A DNA stretch of 64,000 bases from UBA1858 sp965262455 (GTDB lineage: Bacteria > Pseudomonadota > Gammaproteobacteria > UBA4575). Below are positions 8,621-18,010 of this stretch, piece after piece. The position numbers and the translations under genes are program-made. Where the stretch lies: assembly GCA_965262455.1 (NCBI GenBank), contig CBDHFH010000007.1, positions 112,784-176,783 on the forward strand. The letters run 5' to 3'. Within the stretch, counting starts at the first letter, position 1; each line of letters opens with the position of its first letter. The notes beneath the pieces were generated by a model. The model saw only the letters and a list, made by a program, of their open reading frames with translations. It was not told the DNA's origin and made no database searches.

Positions 8621-9052
8621 CTATTTAATCGTTACCGTAATCTTCTCTGACATGACCGGGCTATCATGCGGAATATGAACATGATTACCCATAAGCAGTT
8701 GTAAAGTGTGTGCGCCAGGTTCCAACGTCAGGGTTGTTTCTGTTTGCCCCCCTCCAAAATGTTTAATTTGCTCAGTTGCCGGGAGCGGCTTCGTCATATC
8801 TGGCAACTCATCTAAATTAATCAAAATATGATGATGTCCTGTGTTTTCTTTATCCACGCCGGCAGGGGCCACACCCATTCCAGACAAACCAAACTTAACC
8901 TTAAACGTCGTGGGTAATATCGCTCCATCTTTTGGCTCAATAAAATATACTTTAGCTCCTTCAGGCGCAGACGAAATTAGGCTTTGCTCAGCATGTACTA
9001 ATCCACACAAACACCATATAACGATAATTATCGATAGCAAGATACGAGACAT
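8621..9052 (-). CDS. exported DUF4399 protein
   Basis: 143-residue protein with a signal peptide (MSRILLSIIIVIWC..., ending near HA-EQ) and one DUF4399 domain: VYFIEPKDGAILPTTFKV, a GHHHILINLDELP centre and a HTLQLLMGNHVHIPHDSP segment. The histidine-rich core suggests metal binding, but no function is established. The ATG at 9052 is preferred over the TTG at 9058 because AAGGA lies about 7 bases upstream of it. It stands alone, convergent with nrdAB. Periplasmic location is inferred from the signal. Confidence 0.8.
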   Translation of the reverse strand: MSRILLSIIIVIWCLCGLVHAEQSLISSAPEGAKVYFIEPKDGAILPTTFKVKFGLSGMGVAPAGVDKENTGHHHILINLDELPDMTKPLPATEQIKHFGGGQTETTLTLEPGAHTLQLLMGNHVHIPHDSPVMSEKITVTIK

Positions 9053-9327
9053 AATCAATCCTTAATTGTTAGAAAATACACTTTATCATAATTACTGTGA
9101 GTTCCACTGACAATAGAATAAATTGATGCAAGCAATATAGCGAACAAATAATACCTGTACGCTAGCACTTGAGTAGAGGTGAGCGTAACATCACACAGTA
9201 TATATCTGATAATTAGCATTTAAGTAGATAATACAAATTTACTTCATATAAAGCATATATAGACTTGTATTAGTCAAATAATTACGCTTATTGGCAATTG
9301 ATATAGTTGGATAACGCGTCGTTTACG

Positions 9328-9346
9328 CAGTATAAGCGTTATACTG
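9328..9346. promoter_or_regulatory. 19-bp palindrome upstream of Band 7 gene
   Basis: CAGTATAAGCGTTATACTG is a perfect 8-bp inverted repeat around GCG. It sits 70 bases before the start at 9416, inside an otherwise featureless AT-rich gap (9053-9415). An operator is plausible; regulator unknown. Confidence 0.4.
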
Positions 9347-9415
9347 ATACTTCAGCTATATCATTTAATTATAAAAATAATCATATTAAAAAATTAGTAC
9401 CACAGGAGTAGAACA

Positions 9416-10351
9416 ATGAGCAAGCTCGTTCTGGCAATTATTTTAGTCATCATTGGCATTATAATTTTCAACATTCGCACCAGTCGACAACAATCAGGCG
9501 TTAAAATGATTGGTATTGGTTGCATCGTCGCAAGTGCTATTTTATTTTTGATGTCAATTGTTATCACTGTTCCTGCAGGACATGTCAAAGTGGCAACATT
9601 TTTCGGCAAGGTTCAAAATGAAAATTATCGTGAAGGCTTACATATTGTTAACCCGCTGCTAGCTTTTACAGCATTTGACCTGCGTCAAAAGACTCATAAA
9701 GAACAAGCCGGCATCCCTGCTGAAGATAAATTAATAACTACTATGGATGTATCAGTTCAATATCGTACTATTGGTGATATGGCGCCGGATATATTGAGAA
9801 ACACAGGAACCACAGGCGCATTAATTCAAGTACATATGATTCCAAAGTTACGTTCTATTTTACGCGAACAGGGTAAAGGGGTTGCAAGATCACAGGATTT
9901 CTTCAAGGAATCTGTGCAACGTCAGTTACAACAAACGTTACAATCAGGCCTGGCAGAGTTTCTCGCACCTAAGGGGTTACAAGTCGAGACAGTATTGATT
10001 CGTGATGTTCAATTACCGAACGTCATACGCACTGCGATTACCGAGACTAAAAAGCGAGAACAAGAGGTGCTTAAGCAACAAGCTGAACTAGAACGCTTTG
10101 CTACCGAACAAGATCAAAAAGTAAAACAAGCTGAGTCAGAATTAAAAGCGGCTAAATTAGAAGCTGAAAAAATTAAAGAACTCGCCGATGCTGAGGCATA
10201 TAAAATTAACGTGATAAATAAAACACTTGCACAATCACCCAACTATATTGAACTGAAAAAAGTAGAACAATGGAATGGTGTGCTTCCTATATATACAGGC
10301 GGTGATAATATTCCTATGATCGATTTACGGCCAGCAGCAAATAAAAAATAA
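9416..10351 (+). CDS. SPFH/Band 7 (prohibitin-type) membrane protein
   Basis: 311-residue protein anchored by two N-terminal hydrophobic segments (about 4-19 and 32-50). The SPFH core follows (VPAGHVKVATFFGKVQ...), then a charged coiled coil (about 205-270, rich in EQE, KQAE and LEAEKIKEL). Family members form large rings that organise membrane domains or modulate proteases. It is not paired with an NfeD-type or HflK gene here, so it resembles lone prohibitin homologues. Start ATG has CAGGAG upstream. Confidence 0.88.
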   Translation: MSKLVLAIILVIIGIIIFNIRTSRQQSGVKMIGIGCIVASAILFLMSIVITVPAGHVKVATFFGKVQNENYREGLHIVNPLLAFTAFDLRQKTHKEQAGIPAEDKLITTMDVSVQYRTIGDMAPDILRNTGTTGALIQVHMIPKLRSILREQGKGVARSQDFFKESVQRQLQQTLQSGLAEFLAPKGLQVETVLIRDVQLPNVIRTAITETKKREQEVLKQQAELERFATEQDQKVKQAESELKAAKLEAEKIKELADAEAYKINVINKTLAQSPNYIELKKVEQWNGVLPIYTGGDNIPMIDLRPAANKK

Positions 10352-10494
10352 TCGCTGTATCGCTAATAGTTGATATTAATAGCCTATCCTGTAAGGTAAA
10401 TTACAGAACTTGGATTTATTAAATATGGCGTCTGTTCTCTTGTGCAATAAGTTATCATTAGGCATTAAATAAATATAAATAATCTTTATCTATC

Positions 10495-10593
10495 ATGTCT
10501 ACCGCCCTCATTAGTCTTTTTTCTGGTTTGGCAGGTATGTTTGGCTGGAGTGTTTATGACTTCTATAGCGGCGTCTACTCAAAAAACTTGTAA
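10495..10593 (+). CDS. possible 32-aa hydrophobic peptide
   Basis: Short frame MSTALISLFSGLAGMFG..., ending YSKNL, 12 bases before the next gene. It could be a small membrane peptide or an upstream leader. No clear ribosome-binding site; support is only the open frame and hydrophobic composition. Confidence 0.25.
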   Translation: MSTALISLFSGLAGMFGWSVYDFYSGVYSKNL

Positions 10594-10605
10594 TTACTTA
10601 ATTTT

Positions 10606-11037
10606 ATGTCGAGCGCTGATATATGGGATGTCTACATCGCATCACAATTAACTGACACACATATCACTTGGGCAGGTCCGAATGCTGGAATCTTACCGAT
10701 TCCTACTCCTATCCATGTCATCACCGCGCATAATCCACATGAATGTATTCTGAGTAAACAGGAAAATACCCAACGCAACAATGCGCTCTTATCTCGTCTA
10801 AAACAGTTAGACGTTGTCATCAAGCCTATTATTAGTCACTCCATGCAGGGTGATTGGCAAGATAATAGCTTTGCGATTTATGGTTTGTCACGACAGTTCG
10901 CATGTCATATTGCTCATGCATATAATCAGCGTGGGATTTTCGAAATTCTTGATAATGAATTGCTGGTTATCGAAGTGAGTAGCCAGAAAATAAAACGCCG
11001 CTGTCCGCGCAACCAATTAATCGATGTTAAACTATAA
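10606..11037 (+). CDS. DUF3293-like protein
   Basis: 143-residue cytoplasmic protein. The HVITAHNPHE segment followed by NTQRNNALLSRLKQLD, a GDWQDNSFAIYGLS loop and a terminal FEILDNELLVIE strand match my recollection of DUF3293 proteins, which have no established role. A cupin gene follows 24 bases on in the same direction. Confidence 0.65.
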   Translation: MSSADIWDVYIASQLTDTHITWAGPNAGILPIPTPIHVITAHNPHECILSKQENTQRNNALLSRLKQLDVVIKPIISHSMQGDWQDNSFAIYGLSRQFACHIAHAYNQRGIFEILDNELLVIEVSSQKIKRRCPRNQLIDVKL

Positions 11038-11061
11038 TTTTCCATATCCAAGGAGAAGGCC

Positions 11062-11400
11062 ATGAGCATTTATACAAAATCATCGTTATCAACAGAAACT
11101 TATGAACCCTTTATTGCGGGTGACACACAGGCAGGTGAAGTACACTTGTTAACAACAGAAAATTCCAGCGGCGCACCGACTTACTCAGGTTTCTGGCGAT
11201 GCGAGCCTATGACATTCGATTATGAATTTCCTGGCGATGAAGTTTTCCATATCATCGAAGGAACGTTATTTATAAAAATCGAAGGAGGCGAAAGTGTGAC
11301 TGTCAAAGCGGGAGATATAATTTCATTCAACAAAGGCGTGAAATCAACCTGGACAGTGCAGAGTAGCTTTAAGAAATTTTTTGTGATTTCAAATTGCTAA
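11062..11400 (+). CDS. cupin-domain protein (Cupin_3/DUF861 type)
   Basis: 112-residue single-domain cupin. The middle holds YEFPGDEVFHIIEGTLFI and VKAGDIISFNKGV, the two conserved cupin motifs; the first lacks the usual histidine pair, so metal binding is uncertain. FWRCEPMTFDYEFPGDE resembles the ureidoglycine-aminohydrolase-like subfamily. A strong AAGGAGAAGG site precedes the ATG. No substrate can be assigned. Confidence 0.75.
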   Translation: MSIYTKSSLSTETYEPFIAGDTQAGEVHLLTTENSSGAPTYSGFWRCEPMTFDYEFPGDEVFHIIEGTLFIKIEGGESVTVKAGDIISFNKGVKSTWTVQSSFKKFFVISNC

Positions 11401-11472
11401 ATCACTAATGCTCTGGTGGAAACTGATTTTCTTTTTCAATTGTATGACAACATTTCGGTAGAACTTTGTCCA

Positions 11473-12081
11473 CTATAATTGATTCCACTTCTTCCTGCGC
11501 TGCCAAGGTATCCTGGTTAAAACAATGCCCAGTATCATACTAGCAACCACTACTAAGGCGCCACGTGTAAACCATTCACGATCTTTAAGCGGCGATTTAA
11601 GCACTTCGCTCTCAGCTGCTAAAACATCATAGCGCTGTTTCTCCTGTGCCAGTTGTGCTTTTAATTCGTCATTTTCACGTTGCAGTTCTAGAGGACGCTT
11701 GGCAATATTTTTTAAGCGCTCAATTTCTTTTTGCATACTTGCTTTTTCTTCAGCGACAGCTTGATCAAATCTTGTTTTGAGTTTTTCATGGCGCTTTTCG
11801 AGAGTAGCGAGTTGATCCCGGCCAGAAGGTTGATTCATTAAATAACGCGATAGTACCCAGCCCTCAACACCATTTTGCATACGCACTTGAGTATACCCAT
11901 CACCCACTTGTAGCACTTCTAACGGTGTGCCACTTTTTATTTGGCGGCGAATTTCATGTTGAGTGCTTTGCCCTGTTCGCAACATGATTTCAAATTCGTC
12001 ACTGACATACTTTGTGACTGCATGACTTGAATGCCCAACGGCAATCAGGCTACCAAATATGAATAATATTGCTGCTCTCAT
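11473..12081 (-). CDS. SH3-domain membrane protein (TIGR04211/YgiM-like)
   Basis: Signal peptide, then a bacterial SH3 domain (YVSDEFEIMLRTGQSTQHEIRR through GVEGWVLSRYL), a long coiled coil (about residues 90-165) and a C-terminal transmembrane helix with basic tail (RIPWQRRKKW). This is the YgiM layout; such proteins sit in the inner membrane and face the periplasm. The ATG at 12081 is 9 bases after the TraB gene stop; an in-frame TTG at 12090 abuts the stop and is an alternative. The pair is probably translationally coupled. Confidence 0.85.
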   Translation of the reverse strand: MRAAILFIFGSLIAVGHSSHAVTKYVSDEFEIMLRTGQSTQHEIRRQIKSGTPLEVLQVGDGYTQVRMQNGVEGWVLSRYLMNQPSGRDQLATLEKRHEKLKTRFDQAVAEEKASMQKEIERLKNIAKRPLELQRENDELKAQLAQEKQRYDVLAAESEVLKSPLKDREWFTRGALVVVASMILGIVLTRIPWQRRKKWNQL

Positions 12082-12090
12082 TAGTTTCAA

Positions 12091-13005
12091 TCAAATATCA
12101 ACTCGTGAAACGGTATACCCATCTTTCTCCATCAGCGCAAGCACACCTTTTTCCCCATATAAATGCAATGCGCCCACGGCAATGAATGTATCACCCAGAC
12201 GCATGGGCTTTCGCATGTAATGCTCCATTACGATATTCCTGATTTCTACCACATGCTTGAGATAAATCTGTCGCCACTGTTCATTTTCAGGCTCGTTGGG
12301 AATAAAGCGTGTGCTAATTTCATACATCGCCTTTAAATCTTCCTCTAGATACGCATCAAGCATGTCATCAATAATACTGCGCATATCATCATAGCTCGCG
12401 ACAGTAAATTTTAGCAACGCGACCTGAGCGTCAATTGGCATTTCTTGCAAGGTTACAATAAATTCTTCAATTGATTCTACCTGGAATAATTCTTTTCGCT
12501 GTTCCGCTGCGCGTTCTAATAATGCATAATCAAGAATCACCTCATCGCTTTCTGCGCGAATAGCAAAACTACGCATCGCCGCCCAAGGGCGCAAGGTTTT
12601 CACCAATTCTGGCTTCATACCCAATGCATCAACTAATACGTCTTGTATTTTTATAAATGTTTCTTTGCCAACATAGTCTTCCAGTGACTCACCTCTTGGT
12701 AACACCATATCATGCTTGATTAGTTGCCCACCTTGGTATGGGTTCCAGTAGTGATCACTTGGAAAGGCTTCCATGGCAAAACTTTTAGATTCGTCTAATA
12801 CTTTATTCACTTTGTCATGCAGCTTTGCAATACGTGCATCATTCATATGCAATGTGCCAAAGATATGTCCGACATATTCACCATCTTTTTCTATTTTCCA
12901 AAATAAGCCTTCACTAAAGACATGCTTACTTTCTTTTGCTGACGCACTGGCGAATATCACCACACATACAAGCGTGAATAGAAACACTAATAATTTATTT
13001 TTCAT
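12091..13005 (-). CDS. TraB/GumN-family protein
   Basis: 304 residues with an N-terminal signal peptide. The family hallmarks are GHIFGTLHMND near the start of the mature protein, MEAFP, and the closing GALHLYGEKGVLALM...GYTVSRV. TraB/GumN members include putative metalloprotease-like TIKI relatives; activity in bacteria is not settled. It is cotranscribed with the downstream SH3 protein. A bidirectional terminator lies upstream of its start, separating it from the molybdoenzyme operon. Confidence 0.88.
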   Translation of the reverse strand: MKNKLLVFLFTLVCVVIFASASAKESKHVFSEGLFWKIEKDGEYVGHIFGTLHMNDARIAKLHDKVNKVLDESKSFAMEAFPSDHYWNPYQGGQLIKHDMVLPRGESLEDYVGKETFIKIQDVLVDALGMKPELVKTLRPWAAMRSFAIRAESDEVILDYALLERAAEQRKELFQVESIEEFIVTLQEMPIDAQVALLKFTVASYDDMRSIIDDMLDAYLEEDLKAMYEISTRFIPNEPENEQWRQIYLKHVVEIRNIVMEHYMRKPMRLGDTFIAVGALHLYGEKGVLALMEKDGYTVSRVDI

Positions 13006-13068
13006 GCAACTCTCCCGAGGTCGCCATTCATCATAGGATAGACAAAAAACATTAGTTTAGATTCAAAA

Positions 13069-13101
13069 AAAAGCTGCTTCAGGCATACTGAAGCAGCTTT
13101 T
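13069..13101. terminator. bidirectional-type terminator hairpin
   Basis: A perfect 14-bp stem, AAAAGCTGCTTCAG (13069-13082) with CTGAAGCAGCTTTT (13088-13101), around a 5-base loop. On the minus strand it ends the molybdoenzyme operon with a T run. Confidence 0.88.
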
Positions 13102-13133
13102 CATATACTTAAATTACTAACAGCTAGGCAATG

Positions 13134-14252
13134 TTAGAACTTCCTTAAAATTCTCGGTACTTGCTCATAAGCTGGTGAAATTGCATCATGTGGACATGCA
13201 TCGACACACGCATAACAACGAATACACTCACTCTCATCAATAAATAATGAGTTGTAGTACAAGCCTGAGGTATGTCCCGGTCGCACACGCTCAAAGTCGG
13301 TGACATCATCACCACTGACTTTGAAATTTGTTGCTTCCACGATGCAATTTTTTATAGGCTTAGCCATTAAACATTCATCACATAGTACGCACTTAGCATT
13401 ATCGATGACGGGCGCTGGTGAGCGAGCATCTTCAAACTTATCGTAATAGATGTCTGCTGATGACAAACCTGCTTCTTCTAACACTTTCACCCCGTGATCA
13501 ATCATAGGGGGCGGACCACAGAAAAAGGCCTTAATGTTTTCTGCATTGACAACACCTTTATTTAGGTATTCTTCCTGGAAGTATTGTGTGACAAATCCGC
13601 GCGGGCCATCCCAATCACTGTCTTCAGGTTCTTCCGATAATACTGGTATAAACTTAAAGGTCTTACCGCTCGGCCAGTCGTTTTCAAACGCTTTTAATTC
13701 GTCAACCAGATAAAGATCTTTTTGGGTGCGGGCACCGTAGAAGAAATAGAAATCACGCGCGATGCCTTGCTCCTTAGCTTGCTGGGCAATGGCGTTAATT
13801 GCGCTCATGCCAGATCCTCCGGCAATACCTATAATGGCTTTGTTTGAGTCATCAAGACCAAACTTACCCATCGGGCCTGATAAAATAACTTTTTCACCCG
13901 TACGGTCCTGAGCTGCTAGCCAACCAGAAAGTTCACCACCCTCAACAAGACGTATGAAGAAAGTGTATTCATTGTCATTTTCGACTTCTGGTGTTTGCGC
14001 AAATGAATACGAGCGCGGCTTTTGAATACCATCGACTTTGATAGTGCCGTATTGACCCGCACGCGAACTTAATTTGTAAGAACCCTCAGGACACTTGATT
14101 ACAACTTTATATGTATCGTGAGTCAGGTTTTCAAACTTAACTATCTCACCTTGATTGGAATGAACACGTAATGTTTGTACATCCGGGTCTGGCTCCGGAA
14201 GGGTAACGATATGAAAGTCAAACGGGTCGTTAAACGTATCTAGCTTTGCCAT
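13134..14252 (-). CDS. FAD/NAD(P) reductase with C-terminal 2x[4Fe-4S] ferredoxin domain
   Basis: Electron-transfer subunit of 372 residues. The N-terminal part is a ferredoxin-NADP-reductase fold: the RPRSYSFAQTP FAD motif, GIAGGSGMSAI for the nucleotide, and FFCGPPPMIDHGV. The C-terminal part has two cluster motifs, CVLCDEC...C and CIRCYACVDACP. Its ATG overlaps the stop of the upstream molybdopterin gene by one base (TAATG), so the two are translated together and presumably form one enzyme. It would pass electrons between NAD(P)H and the molybdenum subunit, direction unknown. Confidence 0.88.
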   Translation of the reverse strand: MAKLDTFNDPFDFHIVTLPEPDPDVQTLRVHSNQGEIVKFENLTHDTYKVVIKCPEGSYKLSSRAGQYGTIKVDGIQKPRSYSFAQTPEVENDNEYTFFIRLVEGGELSGWLAAQDRTGEKVILSGPMGKFGLDDSNKAIIGIAGGSGMSAINAIAQQAKEQGIARDFYFFYGARTQKDLYLVDELKAFENDWPSGKTFKFIPVLSEEPEDSDWDGPRGFVTQYFQEEYLNKGVVNAENIKAFFCGPPPMIDHGVKVLEEAGLSSADIYYDKFEDARSPAPVIDNAKCVLCDECLMAKPIKNCIVEATNFKVSGDDVTDFERVRPGHTSGLYYNSLFIDESECIRCYACVDACPHDAISPAYEQVPRILRKF

Positions 14253-16573
14253 TAGTTAAATACTCCCGGGTGTAGTTCCTCGGCTTGTTTGATGATCTCA
14301 TCATCAGAGGCATCAATGCCTTGATTACGAGGATCTTCACGCCATTTCTTAACGTATCCTTCTTTACCTCCCCACTCTTGCAGCAAGGCTTGCTTACGCA
14401 TCTTCTCGTCAGCTTTTTCAATTTCAACCAAGACTGAGTAAAAGGTTGGGCTCTTACCAAAGTCAGTGAGCATTTCAGAGTTCAATGCATTGACATTGAC
14501 ACCTCCTGGAGTGTTGCTACCTTTGAATTGTTTTTGCGTTGAACACATTCCCGATAGCATGCCTTCAATAATCACCGCATAAGCATAGGTTTCACCACGG
14601 TCGTTATATAAACGGCATAAGTCACCATCTTGGATTTTGCGCTTGGCGGCTTCTTCCGGACTGAGCTCGACAGTCGGACGAGACATCATTGCCTGCAAAC
14701 GAGGTACCGATTGGAATGAGTCACCGATAAAGTAATGCGAGGCACTAGAAAGCACCTGTAGTGGATACTTCTCACGCTTAGGGTCTTCTTGACCTTCAAT
14801 CTCAGGCACGTAAGTCGGCATTGGGTCCACGCCTTCTTCTTTCAGCGCTTCACTGTAAATTTCAATCTTGCCGCTCGGTGTCGGCCAGCCGTTCTTCATG
14901 AAGTTGCGACGCTCAGATTCAGTATTCGCACGCACCCAGCCATTCTTTTTGATGTGCTCAAAAGTAATACCTTCCATTAATGGATTCACTTCATCTTGAA
15001 CTAAAATATCACGAATGATTTCTTCGTCAGTTTGTGTGAAGGCATTATCACCTTCTTCCACATAACCCATCTTGTCAGCTAGCATGCGAAACAATTCTGA
15101 GTTACGCACACTTTCACCCAGTGGCTCGATGATGGGCTCATTCATGACGTAGTACCAGTTTCCATAGGTTGCAACTAAATCTTGTCGTTCAAGTTGAGTG
15201 TCTGCAGGCAATACAATATCAGCGTAGTCACATGAATCAGACCAGAATGTCTCATGTACACCGACAAATAAATCATCACGCATCAAGCCTCGACGCACTC
15301 CATTTGAATTTGGTGCGCAGTTAGCTGGATCAGAATTGTAAATAAAGATCGATTTAATGGGTGGGTCTAGCTTCTCACCATCGTAGCCAATGTCTTCATC
15401 CAACGCGCGACCAATCTGCACCATGCTTACCATACGCTTGGAAGCCCGATCGCCCAGATCAGGACGATGTAATTTAGCTAAGTCATGACGCAACCACATT
15501 TCTTCCAAGTTACCAAAGCTCGCGCCACCACAACGATGTCGCCATGAGCCAGTGATACATGGAAGCACTAAGATAGCACGACACATCTGGCCGGCATTTT
15601 GATGTCGGTTTAGGCCATAGTTTGCACGGATAACTGCAATGTTTGCCTGCGCATATTCAGTGGCTAGCTGTTCGATATCTGCCGCGGGGACACCGGTGAT
15701 TTGTTCCACTTTATCTAACGGGTAGTCCGGCAGTTTAGTTTCTAAGAGGGCTTCCCAACCAAGTGTTTGTTCTTTTAGGAAGTCGATGTCATGCATGCCT
15801 TTATCAACAATGACTTTCATCATGCCTAATGCGAGGGCTGCATCAGTGCCTGGCTTAGGTTGGATATGCCAGTCAGCCATCATCGTGGTACGAGTTTGGC
15901 GCGGATCAATCACTACTAGTTTAGCGCCACGCTCTTTTGCTTCGCGAATGAATGGGATTGCATGAACGCCAGTGCTGACCAGATTCGCACCCCACAGGAT
16001 GATGTAATCAGCTTCTTGCGCGGCTTCATGAATAGAAGTGTTGGCATGCGCCATACCGTACGTGTGAAGCCCGGCCCACATCGCCGCATAGATACAAATT
16101 GATTGTTCAAGACGTGCCGCCTCCATCTTGTTCCAGAAACGACTGTCCATGGTCCAATAACCAACCATGCCCATGGTGCCTGAATATGAATATGGCTGGA
16201 CTGCCTCTGAACCATATTTCTCGATGGTTTCTTTAAAGTTATTGGTAATAGTGTCTAATGCCTCATCCCAGCTGATGCGCTCAAATTTAGCACCTGGACC
16301 TTTTGGCCCAACACGTTTGTGTGGATAAAGAATGCGATTATCGTTGTAGACATAATCAAGATAGTGATTCACTTTATTGCATAAGTAACCACGTGTAATT
16401 GGATGGGTCGGATCGCCCTGTACTCGCACAGCCTTCCCTGTGGAATCATCGCGTGTCACCAACATAGAACATGAATCTGGACAATCATGTGGGCAAAAAG
16501 AATGGTGAACAGAAAAGCCCTCAGGGACTTTGATGCGATCGCTGACTTCCGTAATTTTAATGCTGTCTGCCAT
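14252..16573 (-). CDS. molybdopterin oxidoreductase (DMSO-reductase superfamily), substrate unknown
   Basis: Catalytic subunit of 773 residues. An N-terminal [4Fe-4S] motif uses Cys27, 31, 35 and 65 (CPHDCPDSC, then GYLCNK). The central domain has ADYIILWGANLVST and VVIDPRQTRT, and the C-terminal cofactor-binding domain has SASHYFIGDSFQSVP. LEQSIC places Cys160 where many relatives keep the molybdenum ligand. There is no Tat signal, so it is cytoplasmic. The reductase partner is encoded directly downstream with overlap; no maturation chaperone is adjacent. A GGAGGA site precedes the start. It does not look like classical NapA, FdhF or DmsA. Confidence 0.88.
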   Translation of the reverse strand: MADSIKITEVSDRIKVPEGFSVHHSFCPHDCPDSCSMLVTRDDSTGKAVRVQGDPTHPITRGYLCNKVNHYLDYVYNDNRILYPHKRVGPKGPGAKFERISWDEALDTITNNFKETIEKYGSEAVQPYSYSGTMGMVGYWTMDSRFWNKMEAARLEQSICIYAAMWAGLHTYGMAHANTSIHEAAQEADYIILWGANLVSTGVHAIPFIREAKERGAKLVVIDPRQTRTTMMADWHIQPKPGTDAALALGMMKVIVDKGMHDIDFLKEQTLGWEALLETKLPDYPLDKVEQITGVPAADIEQLATEYAQANIAVIRANYGLNRHQNAGQMCRAILVLPCITGSWRHRCGGASFGNLEEMWLRHDLAKLHRPDLGDRASKRMVSMVQIGRALDEDIGYDGEKLDPPIKSIFIYNSDPANCAPNSNGVRRGLMRDDLFVGVHETFWSDSCDYADIVLPADTQLERQDLVATYGNWYYVMNEPIIEPLGESVRNSELFRMLADKMGYVEEGDNAFTQTDEEIIRDILVQDEVNPLMEGITFEHIKKNGWVRANTESERRNFMKNGWPTPSGKIEIYSEALKEEGVDPMPTYVPEIEGQEDPKREKYPLQVLSSASHYFIGDSFQSVPRLQAMMSRPTVELSPEEAAKRKIQDGDLCRLYNDRGETYAYAVIIEGMLSGMCSTQKQFKGSNTPGGVNVNALNSEMLTDFGKSPTFYSVLVEIEKADEKMRKQALLQEWGGKEGYVKKWREDPRNQGIDASDDEIIKQAEELHPGVFN

Positions 16574-16732
16574 AGTGGAGTCCTCCTCTCTCTACGCTAC
16601 TTTTGGCGTATTTATAGTTTATATTCGTCGAACAGACTTATGTCACCAACATACTACAAGCCCATTTTTAGAACAACTTCAGAGGCTTGAATTGGATAAA
16701 CATAACGCATTTCTGTAAAGCATAAGCCATAT

Positions 16733-17806
16733 TTATAATAAGGGTATCTGTTCCTCTTCCAACCCCTCTGAATCTGGCACTAAATTTGTGATTGAAATGC
16801 CTAAAAGTCTCACCGGTAAATTCTTCACCACTGCATTTTCCAACAGTGTTGGAATGACTTTTTTTATCGAATCTGCACTGCGAAAACCCGCTCGACTGGA
16901 ATAACTGCGAGTTACTTGAGTGAAATCTGAAAACTTTACTTTCACCGTGACTGTTTTTCCCGACCCGCCGAATTTGCGTAAGTCTTTTTCAATCACCAGT
17001 GTCTGTTGCCCCAGGACATCGAGCATGTCTTCTTGAAGATGCAAATCTACTTCAAAGGTATCTTCTGTGCCGATGGATTTACGCAGACGGTCGGCTTCCA
17101 CCGCTCGAATATCAATCCCTCTAGCCGCGTTGTAGTAGTAACTAGCTGACTTACCAAATATTGGTTGCAAGGCTTGCAGCTCCCAGGTTGCTAAGTCTGC
17201 GCCGCTATAGATGCCTAAGCCATGCATTTTCTCTTCAGTGGCCGGACCCACACCAAAAAACTCACGAATCGATAATCTTTTTACAAATTCTGGGCCTTCT
17301 TTTACAGAGATATATAGCAAGCCATTGGGTTTACAGCGCTCAGTGGCAATTTTGGCTAAGAACTTATTGTATGAAACACCTGCAGAGGCGGTTAATTCAG
17401 TCTCGCGCTTTATTCGTTGACGGATGTCTTTCGCAATCAGGGTACTTGATCCCATGCGTTTAATATCATCAGTCACGTCCAAGAATGCTTCATCTAACGC
17501 CAAGGGTTCTATCAGGTCAGTATACTTACGCAGTATTTCATGGATCTGTCGCGATACAACGCGGTATACATCGAAGCGTGGAGGCACAAAAATAGCATGC
17601 GGACATTTACGTAAGGCTGTGGCACATGGCATTGCGGAGTGGATTCCATATTGGCGTGCTTCGTAACTGCATGTGGCAACAACGCCGCGATGAGAGGGAT
17701 CTCCGCCAACCACCAGTGGTCGATTTCGATATGCAGGACTATCACGTTGCTCAACCGATGCATAAAATGCATCCATATCAATATGAATGATGCTGCGCTT
17801 ATTCAT
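16733..17806 (-). CDS. dinB: DNA polymerase IV
   Basis: Y-family translesion polymerase of 357 residues. It begins with the catalytic IIHIDMDAFYASVEQRD motif; the second acidic pair is LALDEAFLDVTDD. The little-finger domain follows and the protein ends with VPDSEGLEEEQIPLL, a plausible beta-clamp-binding tail. A single gene; I saw no clear LexA box in the 200 bases upstream. Length is normal for DinB. Confidence 0.95.
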   Translation of the reverse strand: MNKRSIIHIDMDAFYASVEQRDSPAYRNRPLVVGGDPSHRGVVATCSYEARQYGIHSAMPCATALRKCPHAIFVPPRFDVYRVVSRQIHEILRKYTDLIEPLALDEAFLDVTDDIKRMGSSTLIAKDIRQRIKRETELTASAGVSYNKFLAKIATERCKPNGLLYISVKEGPEFVKRLSIREFFGVGPATEEKMHGLGIYSGADLATWELQALQPIFGKSASYYYNAARGIDIRAVEADRLRKSIGTEDTFEVDLHLQEDMLDVLGQQTLVIEKDLRKFGGSGKTVTVKVKFSDFTQVTRSYSSRAGFRSADSIKKVIPTLLENAVVKNLPVRLLGISITNLVPDSEGLEEEQIPLL

Positions 17807-18010
17807 ACTTTGCTAATATCTTCGACTTATCGCGGCTATACATCTAATAATACTTAACAGCTATTATTGCTAACTCACAATTTTTACTCGTTTACGTTGA
17901 CCCGCCATGCGGTTATACGTAGCATTTACCTTAACGAAATTTAATCACTTAATTTCCGCAATAACACTGGTCACCCATAACGCCTGGCCATAACATTTGG
18001 AGACAATAAA

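Noticed and set aside
12082..12090. TTG start for the SH3 protein
   Set aside because: An ATG three codons later gives a normal signal peptide; kept as an alternative only.
16574..16732. Possible small plus-strand genes (16487-16718)
   Set aside because: Start inside the molybdoenzyme gene on the opposite strand, no ribosome-binding site, low-complexity products.
17161..17857. Several plus-strand frames opposite dinB
   Set aside because: They overlap one another in different frames and run antisense to a highly conserved gene.
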